In this document: positions 52,486 through 64,000 of the stretch, piece after piece
Numbering within the stretch: position 1 is the stretch's first letter
How the letters are laid out: each line of letters begins with the position of its first letter
Assembly: GCA_963920665.1 (NCBI GenBank)
Contig: OY987268.1
Location: forward strand, 8,372,501 to 8,436,500
Direction of reading: 5' to 3'
Length of the DNA: 64,000 bases
Origin: Straminergon stramineum
Taxonomy: Eukaryota; Streptophyta; Bryopsida; Hypnales; Calliergonaceae
Program-made: the position numbers and the translations under genes
The notes under the pieces: generated by a model
Told to the model about the DNA's origin: nothing
The model's database searches: none
What the model saw: the letters and a program-made list of their open reading frames with translations, nothing else

Positions 52486-54168
52486 CTACGTATCTATCCG
52501 CGATCCGATGGTCGTGCTATCTACTCCCGGGTCCATCTATTCGAAAACCTCGTTTAAGTTCCGACTCCTCTCTACCTCTTGAGGTCGAGGAACCGGATTG
52601 CCTTCTGTAGACGCGGGTGGTGAGTCCAAGTCGATGGCGGTTCCAGGCATGCCGGCCTGGGTCGCTCTCGCCTCCGATCTCTTGGACTTAGAGGTCACAT
52701 CCTTCTCCTATCCTGTTGTCACATCCGGGAATGAATCCGGGAGAGAGAGATCCGAGAGTCGAATACCACGAGAGCAAGTTGCTCCCAACAGTATCCGGGT
52801 ACTCTCCTCCATTCGGTCCGCTGCCTTCCGTGCCTCCTTCATTGCTGCTTCTACCTGCTCGGCAAAGTCTGTGAGAATCCTCACCATCCGGAAACCGGAT
52901 GGTTTCCTCTCTTCGTGCACCCGCTCATCAAACAACTTCGCTTTGGTGAGGGCCGTTCCGGTCTCCCCGAACGTGGCCTTCACTTGCTCCATCATTTGCC
53001 GAGCATCCTCCGCAATAGACTTGGTGGCTGCGAAGTTCTCCTTGTGCACCAGGATCTCCGTCTTCATCCGATCCACCTCCTCTTGTAGCCGGCGGATCTC
53101 TGCTTCCTGCTTCCGGGTCTCGACCGGATTGGAAATGCAACCCACCACCTTTTCCGGTAGCTCCCTGTCGGGTACTGCTCCCACCAACTGCCCGATGGCT
53201 ACCACTATCCTCCACTTGTGTTTCCAATCCATTTTGATATCGCAAAGGACCTTCACCAGAGGGTTGAACAGGTCCTCGGGATCCGCTTCCTCCGATATTG
53301 CCTTCTCCTCTTCCGGTTTGACTTCCGGAGCTAGAGTGTTACGGACAAGTGGCATCCCTCGTTTGTTGGGGGAGGTAGTCTTTTGGCGCTTGATTAACGG
53401 TATTGGCACCTCCTCGTCTTCCGACTCCCAATCCTCTCCCGGTTCAGAACCGGATTCGGCCTCCTGTTTTGATCTTGATTCTCCATATTTTAGGACTACT
53501 TCCTGAGTCTTCCACACCTCGTCCTCTCTGTCATTCAGGAGTTGATAAGACTGATAGAGGTGCATTAAGTAGGGGCACACTAGAGTTGCCCTATTCTTTC
53601 CAACTCTATTGACCAATTGTAGCACCAGATCGGAAATGATCCAGGCCCAGTCGACTTTCTGGTCCCCTCTCAGAGCCCCGAAAATTGTATTCGCAAGGGT
53701 AATGGTTACCCTTGTTGGCTTTTCCGGATGTAAGATCGGAATGTGGAACTATAAGAGTCGGCGGTTCCGCTCATCCCTATAGTCCTCTATGGCATATCCG
53801 TCCTTCGGGTTCACTGCACCCTCAAACTTGCCTCAGACGAAGTCGTCCTTTCGGTTGGCCATCCCAAATCTTCCTGACCGTAAACCATAAATTGATCTCC
53901 AGACATCTTCCGTCCAGAGAGGCGGAACCGCTCTCAACGTATTGTCCCACTCATTGGACACTTTGCCCGAGAGTTCCCTCACTAAAACTTCCTCCTTGAA
54001 CCCCTAGGGCTTGGTTGCAAACCCTATACAACCCATGGAGTTTAAATCGTCCATGAGTTCTGCTCGACTATCTTCTGAAAGAGGGATAACCGGAACTACT
54101 TTCCGGAGTTTGACATCTACTACTGACATTGAACTAGCCTGGCCTCTAGTTCTCTTGAGCTGCGGCAT
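52486..54168 (-). pseudogene. Plant retroelement ORF (Transposase_32/PF20167-like), decayed
   Basis: Reading from ATG at 54168 a single frame of 560 codons runs to 52486 with five premature stops (codons 55, 112, 140, 487, 544). TAG, TGA, TAG, TAG, TAG all fit CAG or CGA with C-to-T. Protein features: basic start MPQLKRTRGQ, a globular part with ALRGDQKVDWAWIISDLVLQ and CPYLMHLYQSYQLL resembling the putative plant transposon protein domain found in LTR elements, an acidic linker, then a coiled coil (EIRRLQEEVDRMKTEILVHK). TATA box about 255 bp upstream at 54423-54429. Family assignment is from memory of such domains and needs a search. Confidence 0.55.
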
Positions 54169-54422
54169 GATCACGGATGAGCTACTCGGAACCCTTCCTG
54201 ATTCTACCTTACTATCGCTCTCCTAGCCGCACGTCCCGTTCCTTTCCTTCACTCTCCGATCTCAACCGGAAACCAAACAAAAACTATATCTGACACTATA
54301 ACTCTCGTGGAAAACACTCCAAACAATGACTGACACGGACAGCATAAACTAACAGACGCGAGGAGCTTGATAGCGTTGGAAAATGAAAAGTGAAAAAGAG
54401 GTGTGACTGGCCAGGCCAGCCC

Positions 54423-54429
54423 TTATATA
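54423..54429 (-). promoter_or_regulatory. TATA box of the minus-strand element gene
   Basis: TATATAA on the minus strand, GC-richer on both sides, about 255 bp before the ATG at 54168. Confidence 0.6.
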
Positions 54430-54628
54430 CTTGCTGGACCCCCTGCCACCTCATTATGACCTAATCCGGATCCGGTTCCTGTATGGTATCCGGTCCATCA
54501 CCTATCCGGTCAGACATCTGCTCCTGTCCGTTCACTCCCTAGAAACTGGATTGAGTAGATCTTCCCACTATCTCATTTTCCTCTTCTATTTCCGCTCCTT
54601 ATGGTTCCTTAACCAGATCTAGATACCC

Positions 54629-56170
54629 CTATCTAGCTATCCGGTTAGTATTACTAACTAAAACCAAAAAAATTAAAATTTCATGCTGCCACACCGAGCT
54701 GGTCAGGGATTGTTCCTGGCACCATTGATTGCCGCCAAAGAACTGAAATCCTCCTGGAGACTTGTAATTTCGATTATAGTTTCCACACCCTCCGTTCGTT
54801 TTGCTAGAGCCTCGTCCACCATTGCGGTTCGGGTAGGCTGGAGGTGTGCGTTGCTGTATGGTCGACGTCTCACTGGCTGAGACATTCATGTTGAGTTGAC
54901 GTCGTTTCTGGGGTGGAGTCGGAGCTAGATCAACCGAGAAGGAAGCAGGTTTGAAAAGTCTTTCAACCTTCCGAGCTCCAAGGGCGTCGTAATGCTTCAC
55001 CAGGAGTTTCTGCAATGGATTAGTGGCAAACTCCAAAGCTGCTGTTTCCATGAGCTTTCGTACTGCAATAAAAGTGATTTGCGTTTTCACCAAATATCTC
55101 GCAGCGCTCTTCATCCAAGTAAAGAAAGCACCATATTTAGAAGGAATTGATGGGTAGGTGCTGTCGGGAAAGAATCTAGACAGGTTATTGATCATGAACC
55201 ATATACTATGGTTGAACCATAACATGTTGCCTTTACACCCTGCCTTTGCATTCTAGCTGCATTTGCACCTAATGTAGGGATGTTGGTAGTTCCACAGCTG
55301 TGAAGTGAATTTGGGATTCCTAGGCTCACAAGTGAGCACATCTAACTTCACGTGAACGTTAATTGCTGTGGTAGTGCACTTGTGATGATCATACAACGCT
55401 ATTGGAAAAGCATTGACCAGTTCTACCTGTTTTTCATGGATACCAGTGCAACTAAGAGCCTTCTCCTCACATGCTGCCACTTCCTGATCAGATAGGTCAG
55501 CCCACACTTTCCACATATGGACTGTGATTGGGGCGAGCAAATTGATGTTGGACAAATACCAAGTGCGATGCGTACGAGAAGAGAGTTGATCCTCTATAGC
55601 ACGAGGTGGGAGAAAAGGAATAGACGGACCTTTCCCAGCGGCATCCAACGTCAACATTTCTTTCTTGGATTGAGTGGTCTGGATGGATTCAGATAAGTCC
55701 TCAATGGCCGCCTTGTGTACAGGAGCTATATTTAGTTTTGACAGCAACGGATGAAGAGAGTTTGACAATGTGGAATCAGCTCGTGAAAGGTTCACTGTTG
55801 GTGGAGCATTCGCCCATTCTTCGTAAGGGTTAGCGGCCCAAAGTGCGCTTTCGACTCTTCTTGTATTCCCCGCAGCTTCTACGAATTCCAGCTCGTCTCG
55901 TTCGAGGAGCTATCCTAGAGCTTGATGTGCTTCTTATAAGCGCTCCAACCCCTTATCTTTATCAACAATCGCAGACATCATAATAGCAGTCCAGTGAGAT
56001 AGATCGAGTGTGGTAAGTAACAAAGGGGCATGCTCACCCTCCTCGTCACGATCAAGAAGCGCAGCATTATTGGTGTTCTGAATGAAGGAGTGGACCTCCT
56101 GTTCCGAAATTGTTGCAATAATCGATTGTACCGCTGGAGAGGGTGAAGGTAACGGATCCGTGTAGCCAAG
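54629..56170 (-). pseudogene. Unrecognised Gag-like protein, decayed
   Basis: One minus frame stays open from about 56170 to 54629 except for TAA 55934-55936, TAG 55910-55912 and TAG 55253-55255, each explicable by C-to-T at CAA or CAG. An in-frame ATG pair lies at 55981/55978. The protein has an acidic N-terminal part, a central helical region with Cys residues, and a basic Gly/Asn/Arg-rich C-terminus (YPNRNGGRGSSKTNGG) like nucleic-acid-binding tails of retroelement Gag proteins. I do not recognise the family and see no protease or polymerase next to it. Composition (near 48 percent GC) differs from the AT-rich surroundings. Confidence 0.5.
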
Positions 56171-56309
56171 GGCTACGAGATCCTCTAACCACCCGTTTCG
56201 TCATTTCTACAAGAAGTAGAAGGATTAGAACAATCATATGCCAGATTCAATCGTGGTTAAATTTAGGTCAAGGAAAGGTGAAGACAGGAGCTCACCGCAC
56301 CTGTATGGT

Positions 56310-59300
56310 TGGAATACAAAGAAGAGACTAAGACTGAACATCCCTAAAACAGGGCTTCAACTTTCCAAAACCTAGCTTTGTGGCCAAATGTGAGTCCAAA
56401 CAAATCCTTGGTAAAAATAGAATAAAACATCTCAAACCTAGGCAAATCCCAAAAGTGTCAAGATATGATACTTTGGTGTAGGTAGAATAATTTCTAAGCC
56501 TCTAAATCCAAGTGTGATCCAGTGAAAATATCCATATAAGTGAGCACAAAAAGTTGACAAGATGTCTAAATGCAAGAAAAAACTTGCTCCAAGTACTCTA
56601 AAAATGGGAGTTTAGAACCTGAAGGCCACGCCTCACCTGTACCCATTCCAATCACACAACAATTCAATGTTATGTTAGTGAGGATGTAACAGGTGTCTTC
56701 AGCAATGGCCAATTGCTATCTATGTCACAGATTCATAAAACCAAAATGGAGAACAATAAATCACAAGTTAGTAAGTATTCATGGTAAAGCCAAAATCCTA
56801 AGCAAAGTGCATGAAACCCAAAGACCTTTGCCATTCTCTTGATGTGCAATTGCTTGAAGTTCAAGAGTCTTCCAAGAAAGTAAGTAAGAAAACACCACAC
56901 TCCCAAAATTCAGCCGTCACAGTGAGAGAGAGAGAAGAAATGAGGCAGAGAAGCCGCTATATGTTAACTGATTTGAAAATGGGAGGGAAAGCACATAGAA
57001 ATGGCTATAATGGGGGTAGTTACACCAAATAGGTGGTGGACCTATAGCCAATTAAACCATCACCTTTAGTGGGTGGGAAGGTGGTGCAATCCACCTAGAG
57101 GTAATTAGATATGAAAGCCCATGTTTTATAAATCAAGCCACATCGTGTGGTATATGTGCAAGGACTAAAATACCTATAGTCACTCAGAGAGGAAAGTTGA
57201 ATTGTATAGGTTAAAAAATTGACTCTTGTGCTTAGTAAGAATATGAATATGAAATCATATCATAAAAGCCTAGGGCTATCAAGAAAGCCATAAAAAGCTC
57301 CTTTTATAAATAGAAGTGAAAATGGAAAAGACAGGAAGTAAATTAAGCAATGCATCAAAGGCAGATTAAAATATATAGAGCCTTTTAAGGTGTGATATTT
57401 CCACATCATAGGCTATTGGGGTCAAAGGGACTACTTTACATAAAAAAATAACATTTTTTTGAATGAACATAAATGAATAGTTCAATAATTAAAGAAGAAG
57501 AAGAGACTAGGACTAAAACACCCCTAAAACAGGGCTTCACCTTTGTCAGAACCAAACATTATGCTTCATTGTGAATCACATCAAATTACATCATCATAGA
57601 GTGTCATTTTATCAAAACTAAGTATTACCAAATAATATATTGGGTAATTATAAGCCCTGAGATTATCAAAAGTATCATAGCCCATCCATGTCTATTCACA
57701 AGTTTCAAACAGAGAAAAAAGAACCCAAGAAGGATGAGTCCATGTGCTTGACAATAAAATCTTGCACTAATTCCATGCTGGAGAAATCGGATTTGAAGGC
57801 TGAGCCTCACCTGTGCCCGTCCCAAAACACATAACAAACCAATGTAATGTCAATGAGGATGCACAAGGTGTCTTCAGCTACAGCCAATTGCTATCTATGT
57901 CACAAATCCAACATACCAAGAACAAGAATTAGTGAAAACAGGTCATAAGGTAGAAAAGCATCAATGTCAAAGCAAAATCCTCAATCAAATCACAAAACTA
58001 CAAGTGCAAGGAGACCTTTGCCATTCTCGTGTCACAGTAGCACTCCAATAGTTAGTACACACAAACTCCACATGAAATCATCCCGCCACAGCCAAACTCC
58101 AAAGATGAGAGACAAGGGGGAAACGGGAAGCTATTTCATGTGTATGGAATTGGAGGGAACAAATTTAAACCCAGTCATAATTAGGTAGTTAGGAGTAGCT
58201 ACCTACCGTAGTGGTACATGACTAATAATAAAGGCCATACCCATAGTGGTTTGGGTGGGTGGTTTTTTATACCCTTAGGCCAGGTCCAATCCCATTTGAC
58301 CATCCCATAAAAAGATTTAATGTAGCATTGGCCATTGGGTCATGGGAAAAAAAAACTCACATAATAGATTTAGAAAAACCTTAGAAAAAATAAAAAAATT
58401 TAAAAAAAATTTCCCTTCCTCATAAAGCCATTTTATTTTGGTAAATTAAAGTTAATCCATAATGTGATGGACAACAACCAAATAAAAGAGTTTATATGCT
58501 TTTGTAAATGACAAATTGGGCCATTTGATAGGACTTAGAATTGATGAAGAAAACATAGTGTTAACCATGTTACCAAGGCATAAGGTGCAAGCATGAGTTT
58601 ATGTGGCAAATATTTGTCTCCAAAATATAGAGTGATCCTAAATTTTGGAAAAATAAGACAATTGCCAAAGAAGGAACTAAGACTGAAACATCCCTAAATA
58701 GGGCTTCATCTCATCATAACTTAACATATAGCCAAAACTTGATATTTTTATAAACCATCAAATCTCATATCACCAGTAGTCAAGATTTTGCCAAAGTAAT
58801 TTATAACACAAGGCTGCATAGAGTAAAAGAGTAAATCAACTATGAGAAGTGATTTATAAGAAATACAACAGTCCATATGTCTTGCATCATAACATAAAGC
58901 TATGTTTGATGGTGAAAACAAACTTGTTCCAAGATAGCCAAAAAATTGGAAATTTTGGATTTGAAGGCTCAACCTCACCTGTGCCTGTCCCAAAACACAC
59001 AACAAACCAATGTCATGTCAGTGAGGATGCACGAGGTGTCTTTAGTTGTAAGCCAATTGCTATCTATGTCACAAATCCAGCAAATCAAAAAAATGAACAT
59101 ACAGAACAAGTCACAAGGAAAGTAAGCAAAGTATAACAAAATCCCACATAATCTATAAAGCCATTGACCTTTGCCATTCCCACTTCACGTTGGAAGCCCA
59201 AAATTTGCATACAAAATGTCCTCAAAACTTCAAACACAGTGAACCGCCACAGCCACAGCAAAAGAGGTGTAACTTAGGAATTGGAAGACCAATATAGGTT

Positions 59301-59600
59301 CAGACTGTGGGAGGGAAAGAAGCCTAATTAGTCATGAAATAATGAGATGTGTGGGAAATAATTACCCACCTCATGAGTCATGACTAGAAATAAATAACAT
59401 AAGGCACCACCCATGGTAGGTGGGTGGGTGGTCCCTAGTACCACTCCCGCCATATTCAAATCAATTTGAAATTTTCCATGACATATCTACCAATTAATTA
59501 AAATTGGAGAGTTATATGAATCCTATCCAGATTGGAGAGGATGTACATCATAGAAAAAATACAAATCTAAGAGATTCGTACATTAGTATGTAGGAAAGCA
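56310..59600. repeat. Tandem array, 1.17-kb unit, about 2.8 copies
   Basis: The phrase ACTAAGACTGAACATCCCTA recurs at about 56327, 57505 and 58675, and the block CCTCACCTGTGCC...CAATTGCTATCTATGTCAC recurs at 56632-56728, 57810-57903 and 58974-59073. Units are about 1170-1180 bp and moderately diverged. No conserved ORF. It lies upstream of the Gag-like frame and may be its untranslated leader. Confidence 0.85.
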
Positions 59601-59605
59601 CTTTT

Positions 59606-60727
59606 TGTCACAACCCTCATCACAAGGCGTGCCCGTGCCACCTTGGTGAGCAAGGGGGACATTGGGGGTGACGCCCCAAGCCTTGCAAGAGATGAGGTGA
59701 GGGGGACTAAGAGTCCCGAGCGATCAGAGCGATGTAGCGCTCTGATCCGGACGAATTTGAGGGCGTGTGATATACGCTTGGAAAGGTCTTGAGAAGACGC
59801 TTCTAGCCGTTCAAAGAACGCGTGATTTGGACTTGCGAGTCAAAAGTTATGGGCGTTCAAAGTTGGGGGTGTCCCGGTCGCGCCGGGAGTGCCCTGGCCG
59901 CGCCGGGAGTGTCCCGAATCTTTGGAGGGCGATATCTTTGCGAGTACTTGTCCGAATGGGGCAAGTGAGTAGTCCATCGGCATCTACGCGTCGCGTAGAT
60001 GTCGAAAATGGGGTCGCATGTGCGATTTGGATCCCGGACCGCAAAGTTATGCCGGGTGGAAGTTCGGGAGTCCCAAAGTAGTGCGAATCGGGAGAAATGG
60101 GTGGTCTTCCAAGATGGGGTGCATCTTGGGGGTTCCCGGTGACCTCTAGTATGGGGGGGGCTGCCGAATCCCGCAGAGAGTACTATGAGGAGGGGTGGTC
60201 TCCCTCCTCACTCCCGGATGGTGGCATGGTGAGCCTAAGTGGCCCCGGGTGGTGAGGCTAGTGTTGGAGCCTCACCACCACTTGTGTGTTACCATGGAGT
60301 GCTTGTGCACTCCTTGATACCGGTTGGGTGGTGTCCCACTCCACACTAGGCCATGGTGTGAGTCCCGTTTGGTGAGTCCCGATTAGTGAGTCCCGAAATG
60401 AGTTGGGTTGGGCCTAGTGGGGAGTTGAGTCCCATTCAAGGGCGGTTAGCACCGATGGGAGTAGTGCCTCACCGAGTGCTTGGACATCAATGGAAGTTCC
60501 GCCCCATGTCATCAAATGACATGCCCGGGGTCTTGTGGGAGTTAAAGATTAGAAGGAAAGGATTGGGAGTCACGGAGGAATAGGGAACCCCGTGACTTGA
60601 GTTGGAACCTAACATTGTGGGTGCGTGGCATGTGCAGTGTTAGGAGAGCGTGAACCTTGGTGGCATTGAGGTGTTAAGCGTTTGGAAAGTGAGCTTAAGG
60701 TGGTAAGTGCCACTAAGGGGCGCGACA
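59606..60727. mobile_element. Solo LTR, GC-rich (1122 bp)
   Basis: TGTCACAACCCTC at the left and GGGGCGCGACA at the right, flanked by a perfect 5-bp duplication CTTTT (59601-59605, 60728-60732). No internal retroviral-type domains, so this is a solo LTR left by LTR-LTR recombination. GC content is far above the flanks. AAAAGTTATGGGCG and AAAGTTATGCCGGG motifs are typical of plant gypsy LTRs. Confidence 0.93.
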
Positions 60728-60964
60728 CTTTTCTATCAAAATATTTTTATAGAAAATAATTTATTGTAATGCAAAACTAATGGGATAAATATGATGGAAT
60801 ATCTATCTTTATGAAAAATTGTACATTTAATCATAAACATTAAAATGGTATCACAATACCATTAAAATAAATTGGAAGGTCTTAGGATTGCTTCATATGA
60901 CAATATATTGTATTCTACACATGGGGTAGAATCCTAAATTTGAAAATTATATACTTATATAATT

Positions 60965-60999
60965 GCCAAAGAAGAAGAAGAAGAAGAAGAAGAAGAAGA
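60965..60999. repeat. (AAG)n microsatellite
   Basis: About eleven GAA/AAG triplets in a row. Confidence 0.95.
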
Positions 61000-61807
61000 T
61001 CCACTAAGGAGGTGGTGGCTAACCGAAACCCTAACTATAAATGAGAGAGACAAAATCTCTATTGTTCATCTTTAGTAGTTCTAGTTGCAATCTGTGGTTG
61101 CTACGTCACAATATATTCAATGACTAAACAATGACTAATCTATGATTACACTATTCAATTACTAATAAATGACTAATAAATGTAATGTGATTAGAACATA
61201 CTACATGTCGGCCACTATAGAAGTGGAAAGACATCTCACCTAAAATGTAGCAATTGACCTCAAATCTAAGTAGTTCATTTATTGTTGAGATACAATTTGA
61301 GCCATCTCTTTGTTGCCGAGACACAATTTCACTTGTCCATTTGAGCCACTCAAGGAAGATGCAATCTAATCCATCCATCTAAATTGTCCATCTAATCCAT
61401 CCATCTCTGCAAAGCTTCCTGGAAGTTGTATGTGAGTGACAAGGCAATCATTCTATAATAGCCATGTAGTGAATCTTGATTGCAAGGAATGGCTCAGTGA
61501 TATTCATATTTTACCATCGCCTCTCTTTTCTTCTAAATGTAGTTGCAATAGAGTAAGGAAAAGAAGCCAGACAAATACATCAACCTTTTGGGTGTCCACG
61601 TCAATGACGCAAAACTTTCCAAAGGGCGTCTACAAAGGATCTTGAGTCATTTTTTAGTGCAATATAGTTATATACAATATATGATAATGGTCTACTCATT
61701 TTTTATTAGGGCCTTCAAATTGGAATTTCCAGTTTCCACTTCAAAATGTCAACGACACTATGAACAAAATGTGGCAAATGAATCTTGCACCTTGTTAACT
61801 CTTCATC
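61000..61807. other. Non-coding, unassigned
   Basis: AT-rich; repeated TAATAAATGACTAATAAATG near 61160. No gene supported. Confidence 0.35.
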
Positions 61808-61811
61808 TTAA

Positions 61812-62737
61812 CCCCTAAAGGACCAAGGTGTGTTTTTTGGCAACATAACTTTTTTGGGCAGGTACTTGTGACTAGAGATTTCCATGATTTTGGCCCGAAC
61901 TTTACTAGAAGGTGTGGACAAGGAATATCTTTCATGTGCACTAAATTTCAGGGCATTTGGAATTATGAGTCAAAAGTTATAGCCTAATATGTAGTTTGTT
62001 TCTCAACTCGGGCAGTCTGGGCAGATTTGAAAAAATCATTTTTTTCAAAAATAAAAATTTAAAATTGGTTTTTTAGATTTAAATAAACACAGAAAGCTTT
62101 GAATCATTCTATTTTGATCAATGAGGCAAAAGTTATGAGATCTTGTAGTTTGCGGGCAAGTATGGATTCTCTACTCTAAAATAAACTTTGAAGACCATTA
62201 TTTAACTCAATTTTCAATATTTTTTGAAAAAAAAAAAAATATTTAGATGTATATTTTTTATTACAACATTCCAACCATTGGGATTGGGATTTTTCAATTC
62301 CATTAATAAATTGTTAACAATTTCGTATTTTGAATCATTCTCTACATCTTTCTACTTACTGTTTTTTTCCTATATGTTGCACAATTCCAAATGATCTGAA
62401 AATTTTCAAGCATGTAGCCAACTTTCCTTGAAGAATGGATCCAAAGAAGCACCACCATTTTGGACATTTTTTCTTACAAATGTGACCTTGTGAAGTGCAG
62501 CTGCCCGTTTTTTCACAGGGCTCAAAAAATGATTTTTGTCACTTCAAATGCTAATATCTTGCAATCTACACAATGGAATTTTCTGAAATTTTTTCCACAC
62601 CTTCTCAATCTAGTTTAATACAAGATCCTACGGTTACATGTGTCCAAAAACAATATTTTTCAAAAATTTGGTACTTGTATTAGAAATGGCAGTTTTTGAG
62701 GTTTTTTGGTGATAACATAGTCAAGGAACTTTAGGGG
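61812..62737. mobile_element. piggyBac-like TTAA element, family B copy 2
   Basis: CCCCTAAAGG...CTTTAGGGG with TTAA on both sides (61808-61811, 62738-62741). Homologous end to end with 13253-14208, with small indels. No ORF. It sits beside the right CACTA tip. Confidence 0.75.
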
Positions 62738-62876
62738 TTAAAGTTGCACTTGTGACTACAAAATGACTCGAACACTATGGAGAAAGCAAAGTTGGTACAA
62801 TTATGGAGCAACAATCATTCTTAAGTCATTCCAATCAGGAAGTCATTCTTTAGCAATCATACATTTTCTTGTAGTA

Positions 62877-63800
62877 TTCTAATGCTAATTTCTAGTCTTA
62901 ATATTTTATTTCCTAATTCTACTAATTTCACTATTTTTCTAATTTTTCTAATGTCACATTTCTTAATTAACACTTTTTCCTTTTAAAAATCCTAATCTTC
63001 CCTTACAATTTCCCCATCATTCCTCACAAAATTGAATCCATTAAATTTCACACCACTGTCCTAAAATTCCCACTACTTCCTATTGCAAGACTCACGAATC
63101 CATTTTTAAGGATTAATTCCTCTTATTGATAATTGCTCCTTCACAAATTTCTACAATTTGTCTTAATTCTCCCAGGCTTAAATCATGAGTCAATGTGGTG
63201 GCTCACAACCTAGTTCTTTGTCTATGATCATTATTGTCTAGTGGGCTTATATTGTGATTTACAATCTAACATCTAATGTGTATAATAATTTCATGCATAT
63301 TGATAAAAATTTGATCTCAAAAAGAGTTTGAATTGAGTCTCTGTCATAAGCTCTTCTATCTCTTCCAAACATCATAATCCATATTGGTTAAAATGCTTTA
63401 AGTAGAAAATAGAATCCTTATTCTTAATGAATTGACATAAAGAGAGTTCAATCTGAGTTTTTTATGAGGTATTGATCAAATGGTTTTACCTCATATTGAC
63501 CTCATGTACACTCAAACTCATAATAGGTTTCAAAATGGTTATTTAAAGAACATATTCTTGTCTACCAATGAAGAAAACCTAATCGGGAAAGGTATCAAAG
63601 GAATGTATATCCATTATGGCCCCTATCCACATTTATACAAATGTTGATAGGAGATGCAACTAGAAATGGACAATTGTTTGTGTGCCTATCTTAACATTCA
63701 TTAGTCAATTAATTTATTCTTATTCACCTTTGTTCATGTTTACTTTGTAAAGTGTGATGATGTGATAATAAAAGTTCAATTCAATTATAGTAGAACTAGC
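62877..63800 (+). repeat. Fourth copy of the module 3' flank
   Basis: 62880-63330 matches 43090-43430, 63340-63470 matches 50632-50752, and 63530-63790 matches 27770-28020. It is the only copy in the window that carries these three parts uninterrupted, and so supplies the empty site for the 43432 and 44334 insertions and for the 50753 CACTA tip. No gene. 63801-64000 shows nothing recognisable. Confidence 0.75.
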
Positions 63801-64000
63801 CATTACCAACCACTTAAGCATTATGTGCATGATCTGGGGCAATGTAACCAATGCAAATTTTCTACCATATAGAACAATAGAAATCATAGGCGTTGGCAAA
63901 GTTTCATAAATTTTTTTCTAAAATTCAAATTGTTATGAATTTTAGAAGCCAAAAATTGGTGTGCACCCATCCCCAATACATAGATTCTTCCATCACTACT

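Larger units (their letters stand above)
50753..62875. mobile_element. CACTA-type ends enclosing a 12-kb nested region
   Basis: CACTACAAGAAAA at 50753-50765 and TTTTCTTGTAGT at 62864-62875 are matching CACTA tips, both with AGAATGACT-like subterminal repeats, and ATT adjoins each. The last G of the right tip is missing or mutated. Flanks on the two sides match different points of the module 3' flank, so this may be one element with rearranged flanks or two independent ends. No CACTA transposase is seen inside. Confidence 0.5.

Noticed and set aside
52598..53506. 302-residue plus-strand frame
   Set aside because: Antisense shadow of the minus-strand element gene, which has the coiled coil, domain resemblance and TATA box. 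The plus frame is Ser-rich low-complexity sequence.

Overview
The window looks like nuclear DNA of a land plant, most likely a seed plant and possibly a gymnosperm. This rests on spliced receptor-like kinase exons with GT-AG introns, plant-type Copia, CACTA and hAT elements, a very AT-rich background and only four recognisable host genes in 64 kb. The lineage is inference; no marker gene fixes it. There are no rRNA genes, no CRISPR array and no intact tRNA gene.

Host genes. A two-gene module is present twice in the same orientation, about 31 kb apart. Module 1 (flank from about 548, genes 4615-9377, 3' flank to about 13070) and module 2 (flank from about 31285, genes 36245-40369, 3' flank to about 43430) each carry (A) a Ser/Thr kinase with intact catalytic motifs and an N-terminal helical region resembling the HeLo/DUF1221 part of plant MLKL-type kinases, and (B) a four-exon receptor-kinase-type catalytic domain that has lost the HRD and DFG aspartates, so a pseudokinase. 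A small transmembrane-coding relic lies 5' of gene A in both. Two more partial copies of the module's 3' flank (17245-18513 continuing at 27762, and 62877-63800) have no gene with them.

Transposons. Because the modules are paralogues, one often supplies the empty site for an insertion in the other. By this logic: a 761-bp foldback in module 1; and in module 2 a 206-bp TIR element, a 1.09-kb foldback next to the conserved upstream block of gene A, a SINE-like insert, a 188-bp MITE with 28-bp perfect TIRs, and a 971-bp element flanked by TTAA. That last one and two others (13253-14208, 61812-62737) have the piggyBac signature of TTAA target sites and CCC...GGG ends, unusual for a plant.

13079-17244 holds decayed LTR-retrotransposon pieces. 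18514-27761 is a Copia element with both 174-bp LTRs, whose RNase H is split by a 3.4-kb insertion that left a 5-bp target duplication. 43432-50631 is a TIR element followed by a 6.3-kb hAT-like composite with GC-rich subterminal arrays, containing a CACTA element that itself interrupts a decayed ORF. 50753-62875 is bounded by CACTA-type ends and contains two decayed minus-strand element genes, a 1.17-kb tandem array, a GC-rich solo LTR and a TTAA element.

A recurring theme is the decay pattern: at least 14 premature stops in three element genes can each be explained by C-to-T change at CAG, CAA or CGA codons, as expected for deamination of methylated cytosine.
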